Below the pieces are notes generated by a model. The model searched no databases and had not been told where the DNA came from. It saw nothing but the letters and a program-made list of their open reading frames with translations. Shown here one piece after another: positions 49,045 to 64,000 of a stretch of 64,000 nucleotides of DNA. A program made the position numbers and the translations under genes. Source of the stretch: Juglans regia (taxonomy: Eukaryota > Streptophyta > Magnoliopsida > Fagales > Juglandaceae). Position 1 is the first letter of the stretch. Every line of letters begins with the position of its first letter. The DNA is taken from the NCBI RefSeq assembly GCF_001411555.2, contig NC_049910.1, positions 30,041,150 through 30,105,149 on the forward strand. The letters run 5' to 3'.

Positions 49045-49828
49045 GGTAGGTAGGTTGGATGGAAAAAAATTATGGACGGCCCTCCACTTGGTTGGAGCCA
49101 AACTGCTGTGGCTCAATTCTAAAGGGTGTAGCTTATGGGTTCAATTCCGAGTTAGAGGGAAGGTAGAAAAAGACAAGCGAGAGGGTTGCTATTGTGTTGA
49201 AGAGATTTACAAAAGTGGAGGCTTATCGATGGAAGATAGAAGTGATGCGGTGCCGTTTAGAGTTACCACCTGTACGACGTTGTTTCTACTAGAATAAATG
49301 AAGTTATGCGTTTGGCTCATAGTTGAAATTATGCGTTTCAATCGTGGAGGACACACTCCTTTCATCACCTGGAAGGTAGTTTGTTACTAGTGTTATTTGT
49401 CCCTTTTGTGTTATTTCCGTTGCAATTGGATATAAATGTAAGGTGGAGGACTAGAGAATCATTATTGAATATCTTGAGTCTGAGACTTTCTTTTTCTTTT
49501 TTGGAGGTTGGGATTTGTCTCAAATCAATCCTGTGATGTTATGAATAGTAAATAAAATATCAGTTTCCATTTTAATTTCTTATTAATTTGTATTACACTT
49601 TCCTTCCATATTTCCTTGCTTTTTTACAATTGATCTAAGAACCATAACACAAACAAGGGGCGACGGGCCAGATGCGGTCCCGCGCCACCCATAACGGAGA
49701 TCTTCCAATAATTTTTTTTTACCAGTAGGAATAATTTCTAAATAATCATATATTTTATATGGATTGGTAATGGAAGGGATATTTGGCTTTTACAGTTTTA
49801 GCTAAAAGATAAAGTCAATAAGATACTT
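48558..49828. other. Intergenic DNA, no supported gene
   Basis: This is the right flank of the copia insertion. The 80-codon frame at 49055-49297 and others show no domain. A (TA)n run occupies 49012-49041. Confidence 0.5.
49012..49041. repeat. (TA)n microsatellite
   Basis: About 15 TA units. Confidence 0.95.
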
Positions 49829-49847
49829 AGACTCCTAATAAGAGATA

Positions 49848-50699
49848 ATATGGGTGAAAATCGATCATTTCGGCACGATTTTTGAGCAAAACCGAAACGA
49901 CCAACGACTACCACAAGGAGGGATCAATCGACCGTAACAGGTCGATGAGGAGGAGGAAAACCGGCCGTATCAACTCCAGCAGTTCTCGGTCGGCATTTGG
50001 TTTCCTTGGCGGTGAGCTATTTTTGAGAAAATAGAGAGAGAAATAGTTGCAGCTGAGAGAGAGAGTTGTAGAGGTTGAATTGAGAAGAAGGTTAGGAAGA
50101 AGAAGACCACATCTCAAAATGACGCCGTTCCACTTAAACTTAAGTGGAACGTCGTAGTTTTGGTTAGGGTATATTAAAAAAAAAAATTAGTTTTATTATA
50201 TCGGTCGGTTCAGCGGTTCGGTCGAGCTTCAAACCAGGACCGAACTGTTGAATATCGGTTTCCTCATATTTCCACCAAAAACTGGTCGGTTCTCCACCGG
50301 TTCCGGTCGGTCAGTTCGCGTCGGTGGCAGCCAATTGCATCAGTTTTTTAACAGCCCTAAGATCAGACATGTTTGGGTAGCAAAGTCTTCTCAACACTTT
50401 CTAAGTATTCTCGTACTTATGAAAATACTTCACATGCCAAACACAATGAACCATCTTCATACCAAAGTCTCTCCAAAAATCATTATAATATTTATTACTA
50501 TTATATATAAATAAAAAATAAAATCACTATAATATTTATCACTATTAAATATAAATAAAAAATAAAATCACTATAATATTTATCACTATTATATATGAAA
50601 AAATATTTAGATAATATAATATTTATCACTATTATATATAAAATAAAATAAAATAAAATCACTATAATATTTATCACTATAAAAAATAAAAATAAAATC
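49848..50699 (+). mobile_element. Candidate retroposon between 19-bp direct repeats
   Basis: The 19-bp sequence AGACTCCTAATAAGAGATA occurs perfectly at 49829-49847 and 50700-50718. The 852 bp between them end in A-rich sequence (AAAAAATAAAAATAAAATC) directly before the second copy. Long target duplications and an A-rich tail are marks of LINE/SINE-type retroposition. The body carries many CGGTCGGTT-like motifs and an AACAGCCCTAA block that could instead be a hAT-like end near 50360. No coding region is seen. Confidence 0.45.
50490..50699. repeat. AT-rich minisatellite, about 50-bp units
   Basis: Four to five copies of AAATCACTATAATATTTATC plus an A/T-rich spacer with period near 50-55 bp. 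It forms the right third of the candidate retroposon. Confidence 0.85.
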
Positions 50700-50718
50700 A
50701 GACTCCTAATAAGAGATA

Positions 50719-51459
50719 GACTCAAACTCTTAAAAAGAAAATATTTCACAAGTTGAATTGAATTCTATCATTCTAAAAAAATAACTTCACTTATAAGAGG
50801 TAACAAATACTTCACTTGAATTTGATTCATTTCATCTTCATTTGATATAAACTTATCTTTATACTGTGATTAAGTATCGAACTTTATTCAAAACGATCAG
50901 TGCTATCTCTTCATAGCTGCAGGTTATCCGTCATTTATAAGTAAATAATATACCTTTTAAATAATATATGTATATATTTTTATCGAGATTTGAGAATCTG
51001 GATAGAGATATGGTCATCGATATAAAAATAAAATTTCGAAGGGATCAAGACTAATGAAAACGGTCGTAGCACGTGACGGCTGCAAATATATATATATTTT
51101 AATATGCCAATGCAAATCCTTCAGAGTCCTTGCGAAATTAAATTATAAAAAGTCTTGTTTAAAAAAAATAAAATTATAAATACTCTTGACAACTAACACG
51201 TGCTACGGGTCAACCTAAAGATGCATTGGAGCCGTACACGTGGCGTTTACTGAAACAAAAAAGTACAAAAACGATGGATGGGCTTGTTTTTTTTTTTATC
51301 AAAACCGAAACAACTGGCAACCGAAGAAACGATGATGCCGGTGAAAGGTGGATGAAAAAGCAGACAAGGCAACTGGCACCCGAGATGTCATTATCGTTAT
51401 TCAAATCCAAAACTATGGGCCTTTTTTCAAATCCTTTATCTCTCTATCCATAAATATTT
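50719..51459. other. Intergenic DNA upstream of hexokinase
   Basis: No gene is supported. The region probably holds the hexokinase promoter. Sequences GACACGTG-like (TACACGTGGC near 51235) and ACACGTGC (51198) are G-box type ACGT elements. Confidence 0.4.
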
Positions 51460-51470
51460 TATATATATAA
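51460..51470 (+). promoter_or_regulatory. Putative TATA box of hexokinase gene
   Basis: TATATATATAA lies about 275 bp upstream of the ATG. It would give a leader of about 240 nt that includes a GA-rich run at 51719-51743. Confidence 0.4.
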
Positions 51471-51744
51471 TAAGATTTATAGGACTCGCATTTTCTGGTG
51501 ACCTTTCTTTTCGGAAAAATCAAATCGAAGAGCAAGTAACCGGTTTTGTTTTCCGCTCTAGCTTCTCATCCTCCTTTTCATCTCCCTCCGATCTGGGGTT
51601 TTCATCTCCTTCTATACTTGTTGTTACAGCTGGGAGAACTCATGCACGGGAATACGAATCTTTGATAACGAATTTCAAGTAAAAAGTCGAATCCAACCAA
51701 TCGGGGAGTTGAATTAGAGTGAGAGAGAGAGAGAGAGAGAGAGT

Positions 51745-58536
<6,792 letters not shown>

Positions 58537-58850
58537 AAAAATGTCGGAGCCAAGGTAGATGGAGAAGTGTGACATTTTCATTATTTTTTGTTTTTTGTAT
58601 ATTTCTTGTTTCTCCGTTTTTCACCATTCCGGATCACTCGGAGCTTGGATTTGCTCCTAGTTCAAGAGGTCATGCCAGCAAAACCTTAATTTATGGTCTT
58701 GCAGAGCATATTATAGAACAGTGAAATCATATTTGGCGGGTAAGTAGGGCTCAAGCTTACATGCTACAGCCTCTAATTCTGCTGCTTTTGTGATGGTGTT
58801 GTATTTTGTTGGTATTGGCATATTTTAAGTGCGCTTGTACTGAATTATGA

Positions 58851-58856
58851 AATAAA
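58851..58856 (+). terminator. Putative hexokinase polyadenylation signal
   Basis: AATAAA lies 315 nt after the hexokinase stop codon in a T/G-rich context. Confidence 0.5.
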
Positions 58857-58974
58857 ATGGGGCTATGTTAACTGTTCTTTCGGGATTCACTTTGACAGAG
58901 CATTCTTCTATTTTTATTGCAATTAAAACAGGATGTGTGTATTTAACATTACTCTTTCACATTTGAAAAAGAGA

Positions 58975-59142
58975 AATGATACTTGCAGTCGGAAATGTGC
59001 AAGCGTCGTGCAGTCGCTTTGAAAAAAATGAATAAATATGGGATCCATATGAAAAGAAATTAATTTTTTAATGGTGGACCCTACTCTTTTTCAAAGCGAC
59101 TGTACGGCGTTTACGCATTCCACGACTGTATGTAGCATTATT
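58975..59142. mobile_element. Palindromic MITE, 168 bp
   Basis: The left arm has AATGATACTTGCAGTCGG then CGTGCAGTCGCTTTGAAAAA. The right arm is its inverse, TTTTTCAAAGCGACTGTACG ... CGACTGTATGTAGCATTATT. Arms are about 55 bp each around an AT-rich centre. Related copies lie at 38770-38960 and near 2620. Confidence 0.8.
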
Positions 59143-59796
59143 CTTTGAAAAATCTCACTTTTTTCGAAAGGTTTATATGTTACGTGTTTGTATATAACAT
59201 TACTCTTTCACATTTGGACATCAACAAAATGAACCAAATTGCTGTTACTTTTTGCAGGATGAAAGTAACTTCGATTGTTTGTTCCATGCGGTCGACCTTA
59301 CAAACCAGTTTAAGAAGAGTGATTATCTCTTGCGTAAAGAATCTCTGGTTTTGACCGTGCTTTTGTGGTGGCATATTGGGGAGACGGGAGGGGGAATTAT
59401 TTAGGATATCAACTTTTGTATTTGTCATTTTAATTAAATGTAAATTCCAATGTGTACCCTTTGTGAAAGGATTTAAAAAATTACCTATTAAAAATATAGT
59501 GAAGCAGATGGTAAAAAAGGCTTGAAGGGTGTAAATAATTACAATAAAAATAATTTTCAAAACTGGGGTGTGAAACGAGAAGTATAGTGAAATGGGAAAA
59601 TATAGTATGCAAGGGCAAACACAAGGGCTGACTAATTGCTGTAATCATTCAAATTTCTAGAAATAGTTAAAACTCTATTTATTACAATATTGATAATGCG
59701 ACAGCATGAACTTCCAACTCAGTTTACAAGGTTTTTATAGTAAAAAACTCGCAATATTTTCAGCATTTTCTACGTGCAAATTAAGGGAGTATTCTA

Positions 59797-59957
59797 GCTA
59801 CAAAATGATTAACTAAAAGTAATCTCACAAACTGACATGACTTGATGTGATTTGTTAGATTGTAAAGTTATTTTTATTATAAAGTAGATCTAACAAATCA
59901 GATGAAGATACGTCAGTTTGTGATATTATTTTTATGTAATTCATTTGTGGATGTAGC
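59797..59957. mobile_element. Palindromic MITE, 161 bp
   Basis: The left arm GCTACAAAATGATTAACTAA ... TCACAAACTGAC ... GATTTGTTAGAT is inverted on the right as ATCTAACAAATCAGATG ... GTCAGTTTGTGATATTAT ... GGATGTAGC. Arms are about 70 bp with an AT-rich loop. Confidence 0.8.
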
Positions 59958-60824
59958 AGTCCTCACAAATTAATGATAATATCAAACATCTACCATCTTT
60001 GCAAGAAGATGTAATTGTCAGCCCTAGTTTATGGAAAAGATCTCTATTCGAAAGTGGTGTAGACTTGGGAGGCACTTTAGATGAGAGAAGGTTCGTTTCC
60101 CATGCAAATTTTGCATTCAACTTGCTGTAAAGAGACTTGGCATATCAAGTAGCATTTTCCTCCCTTGTCATCTTCATTTTCTAGAATGGAATGGAGTAGT
60201 CGATGGGAAAGTTAAACCAAATATAACAACTCTTCCATCCGTGTGGACATTAGATAGATAGAAGTTAAGAATAGTATACTTTGGGAGAGAAGTTTTTTGA
60301 CAAGTGCTTTTGAACAAAAATAAGCTGTGGGAATTAGAGAGGTCTTTGAAGTGTTCTAAATTTGGTTTATTATTCTTATAAATGCAACATGGAGCTTGTG
60401 CTATAATGTCTCAAACACTATGGAAGACCACTTTGGTGTACTTAGATTAACACCTTATGATACATGTTCTATCACTAAGAAAGTTGAACTATTTGTGTCT
60501 CACGTATTGGCTAATCTAACATTATCATACAATATGCTATCCTATACAATACCTTTGAGTTCTCAAAATCTCAACTACTGCTTTCAAGTGAAAAAGTAGT
60601 GAATAGTAGTGAAAAAGTAGAAAATAATTTGTGACTAGTAGTGAAGTGTTTATAAATAGTAGTGAATAATAGTGAAGTAGTCTGAGGCCTGACACTACTT
60701 CACTTACCAAACACAATCTTAATGGTAATAACTTCACCATTGAATTCTTTTTAGCAACCATGGAGGATCTAGTCTTTTATTTCTCTTGAACAATGCTCAA
60801 CATCCTCATTCGGCTTTGAATTCC

Positions 60825-63800
60825 TTAGGAAGGGAAAAACATCTCAATTGTCGCATTCTTCTCACCGTTTATGACTGGTTGGCTGCATTGGAGCAAAACC
60901 TTAAGAACCTCTTTCATGGATGGCCTGGTAGAAGGCTTTGTGCTAGTACAATAGAGTCCAAGTTTGAAAACATGACACATTTCATTCAAGTGACAGGGCT
61001 CCTTGACCTCTTCATCCAAGGCATCACCTATCGGTTTTCCATCTTGAATGTGTCGTAATGCCCATTCGGCTAGAGATGTGTGTTCATCACCATCATTGGC
61101 TTTCCTTCCGGTTGTCAGTTCCAGAAGGATAACCCCGAAGCTGTAAACATCGATCTTCTCGTTAATTCTTGTTGTGCGAGCATACTCTGCATTTCAATTC
61201 AACAATACAAGCAAAACCAAACATTTGGTGATAGAAAAATAGGAAAACATAATCAATAAAAGGAAACTTGGAAATCTATATTATCACACACCTGGAGCTA
61301 TGTAGCCAAAAGAGCCAGCCACGGCTGACATTGTAGCCGGTTCTCCCTCCTTGACCAACATTTTTGCTAGACCAAAATCAGCTATTTGTGCATTGAAATT
61401 GAGATCTAAAAGGATGTTGCTTGACTTCACATCTCGATGAACAATGGGTAGTGAGCAGTCATGGTGCATATAGGAGAGCCCCTGGGCAGCTCCAACTGCT
61501 ATATGCAACCTTTTAGGCCAATCCAAGACAGCATGACTGACTGAACTTGAAAAGGTTGTTGCTCTACTTTTCCTATGCAGCCAACTATCCAGGCTACGGT
61601 TATCCAGATACTTGTAGACAAGAAATTTTGAATTATCATTGGAGATACAGCAGAGCAACTTCACTATGTTGGCATGTCGAATTGAACTAAGTATTTTGAC
61701 TTCTGCTAGAAATTCTTTTTCAAGCCTTTCTTCTAGCTTTCTATTATTCCAAATCTTCTTCACAGCAACAATATCACCTGAATGATGAACAACAACACGA
61801 TATACTTGACCTGATCCACCAGAACCAATCAGGTTATTTTCTGTCAATCCTGACAAAATGTCTGATTCTGTGAAATTCAGCTTCTGGAACGAAACGAGCT
61901 TCCATGTCAAATGCAATCCATTCTTTCTTTTTTTGTAATTTCTGATCACAAAGAATGAAATAAATAAACCTAGAAGAACTGCTACCACCAAACCTATGAT
62001 CCAAGCAACTAATTTATAAGAAGTTTTGCTCGACTTTTGGCCTTGCAAACTACAGTTCTTGAGGTTAAGGGATCGAGATGGTCTATTAGCACAAAGATCA
62101 GGATTGTTCAAGAAGCTATAGGCATATGCATCATTCTCGAATTCACTTGGGATGCTTCCTGTTAGATGATTTGAAGACAGATTGAGTAAAGTGGGCTTCA
62201 AAAGGCCTAGTTTTGATGGAATTAGGCCAGACAATTGGTTTTCTGACAAGTCCAATTCAGTAAGGCCTGGTAAGGAACCAAGTTCCTCTGGAATTTGTCC
62301 TGAGATTGCATTTCGGCTGAGGTTTAGGGTATTCACCGATTTCCATGAATTAATATCTGATGGAAGGGAGCCCGAAAGTCGGTTTCGATCAAGCAAAAGA
62401 GTTGTCAAACTAGAAAGATCTCGAGGAATCGTGCCTTTGAAGTGGTTATTACTAGCCATGAGAACCAACAAATTCCTCCAGTAAGACACTCCCTGTGGAA
62501 TTTTACCCGAAAACCTATTGTTATTCATCTCCAATCGTGAAAGATTCCGTCCCAATCTCTCTGGAAGCTCGCCTGTAAAAGAATTATCACTTAGCATCAA
62601 CATTTTCAAATTTGATGATGTCCAAAGACCATTCGGAATGTTCCCAGAAAACCCATTTTTGTATATCTTCACTAATTCCAAACTGCTGCAATTTCCAAGC
62701 GAATTGGGCAACTCTCCAACGAGCTGGTTTTCAAAAGCTACCACTCCCACTAACTTCCCATTGTCACACAAGTGTTCTGGCAACTGGCCTGTAAGGCTGT
62801 TGGTTGAAACCTGAAACTCTTCTAGCATAGAATACCTCCCAAGTTCTGGAGGCAAAGTCCCTGACAAATTATTGTTAAATAATTTGAGATTTATCAGCTT
62901 CGGAAGACGACCAATGCTATTTGGAATTTTTCCAGATAGTTGATTGAAAAACAAAGCCAGACCCGTCAGCTTTTTGAGCTTTCCAAAATTATCGGGAATT
63001 GTTCCTGTCAAATTATTTTCCGAGAGATCGATGACATCAATGTTCAAAGCCTCAACCACCCGAGGAATCTCCCCAGACAATTTGTTTTTGTGAAGGAAAA
63101 CATTCGTTAGATTCTTTGGCATAAACAAACTATCAGGAATCTTCCCGGTCAAGTTATTTTGTGACAAATCCAAATGCTCTAGAGCTGCCATTTCTCCGAT
63201 CGTGTTTGGGATTTCCCCAATTAAATTCGTTTCGGCCATCCATAAAAACTTCAGCTTCTTCAACTTTCCAAACTCCGAAGGCAAAGTTGGCACTATCTTA
63301 GAATTTCCGGCCAATCCTAGTTCCTCGAGATTGGACAGGTTTCCAATTTCTGGCGGGAAAGAACCAGTAAACGGACAATAGATAAGCATGAGTTTCCTTA
63401 GTTCTGTCAACTGCCCGATGGATGCTGAGATGTTACCATTGAAGTTGTTACTTCCAAGGCTGAGCTCTCGAAGCCGAGACATGTGGTGAATGTCATCAGG
63501 GATTGCACCATAAAAGTAGTTCTGTGAGAGGTCAAGAATTTCCAACTTGGAACAGTTGTAGAGAGCTCTCGGGAACTCCATTGAGTGGAAACTGTTGTTA
63601 TAAACATCAAATGTTGTGAGGTTCTTGAGGTTGCAAATCAAGGGTGAGACTGTTCCATTGATGTTATAATCTCGGAAAGATAATCCGATGATAGAGCTGT
63701 TGGAGCAAGTGATCTCAGGCCAGGAACAATGGGAGGAAGAGTTTGTTGGAATCCAATGTCTGAGAGATTCCGGGTTTCCCCAGAGTTTTTTCAGGTTTAG

Positions 63801-63911
63801 TAGGATTCCTTGTTCTTGAGCACTGAGCTGGGAGTTTGCATGGCTAAGAAAGTGGAAAAAGGTACTGATGTAGAAAGAGAAATGGATAAATATTAGAGTT
63901 TTTTTCTTCAT
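60825..63911 (-). CDS. LRR receptor-like kinase, class XI, HSL3-like
   Basis: This is a plasma-membrane receptor kinase expected to perceive a secreted peptide. Exon 1 is 63911-61292 and exon 2 is 61186-60825, with a 105-nt GT-AG intron inside the kinase domain. The product is 993 residues. It has a signal peptide (about 1-28), an N-terminal LRR cap with HCSWPEITC, about 20 leucine-rich repeats to about residue 590, a transmembrane helix at about 635-657 (LVAWIIGLVVAVLLGLFISF) and a kinase. The glycine loop GSGGSGQV is near 695, VAVKK near 715, HRDVKSSNILLD near 823 and DFGLAK near 844, so it is an RD kinase with all catalytic residues. Sequence and gene structure resemble Arabidopsis At5g25930 (HSL3/NUT), which perceives CTNIP/SCREW peptides; sharing that ligand is inference. 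The start ATG is followed directly by the signal peptide. Only 89 bp of upstream sequence lie in the window, so the promoter is outside. Confidence 0.94.
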
Positions 63912-64000
63912 TACATGAGGTTGAGTTCCTTTACTTCTGGGTTTGGTCTGAACTCTGATCTCAACAAAGACCTGATAAATAGATGAAAATTCGAGAAAGA

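Larger units (their letters stand above)
58537..60824. other. Region between convergent hexokinase and receptor kinase genes
   Basis: This contains the hexokinase 3' UTR, two MITEs and a 21-bp direct repeat (AACATTACTCTTTCACATTTG at 58945-58965 and 59196-59216) that brackets the first MITE. At 60600-60700 the motif AGTAGTGAA/AATAGTAGTGA recurs several times. No further gene is supported. Confidence 0.5.

Noticed and set aside
49055..49297. 80-codon frame downstream of the copia element
   Set aside because: No domain or homologue recognised, and no promoter or intron context.

Overview
The window looks like nuclear DNA of a woody dicot. It has AT-rich intergenic DNA, genes with GT-AG introns, many nested LTR retrotransposons and numerous MITEs. 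Several MITEs, for example the one at 35932-36129, resemble families I associate with walnut, hickory and relatives (Fagales). That placement is inference, not something the sequence proves.

Four host genes can be supported. (1) An intronless MATE efflux transporter of the DTX48-51 type lies on the minus strand at 3176-4693. (2) A three-exon gene for a 92-residue protein of unknown function lies on the plus strand at 32056-33956. (3) A nine-exon hexokinase of 498 residues with an N-terminal membrane anchor lies on the plus strand at 51745-58536. (4) A two-exon class XI LRR receptor kinase of 993 residues, similar to HSL3 (At5g25930), lies on the minus strand at 60825-63911. The hexokinase and kinase genes converge tail to tail.

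From 9.4 to 31 kb the window is a nest of LTR retrotransposons with no host gene that I can see. Two long solo LTRs of one family lie in opposite orientation, each with a perfect 5-bp target duplication (9478-12280 and 18749-21944). The first sits inside an older LTR. The second sits inside remnants that split another LTR element in two (14189-14415 and 23304-26665). That element carries tandem repeats and a 236-bp inverted repeat. A decayed Ty3/gypsy chromovirus follows at 26689-30910.

From 34 to 41.4 kb there is a three-LTR tandem TRIM, several MITEs and two hAT-like non-autonomous elements with 8-bp target duplications. A nearly intact Ty1/copia element at 41862-48552 is the most unusual object. 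Its likely gag start codon lies inside the 5' LTR. It is followed by a splice donor whose matching acceptor is 1.6 kb away, so splicing would remove the primer binding site. The leader between them holds six tandem hairpins built from twelve palindromes. Its reading frame is broken once, early in reverse transcriptase.

The host genes appear unrelated in function: metabolite export, sugar phosphorylation or sensing, and peptide perception. Nothing suggests a gene cluster.
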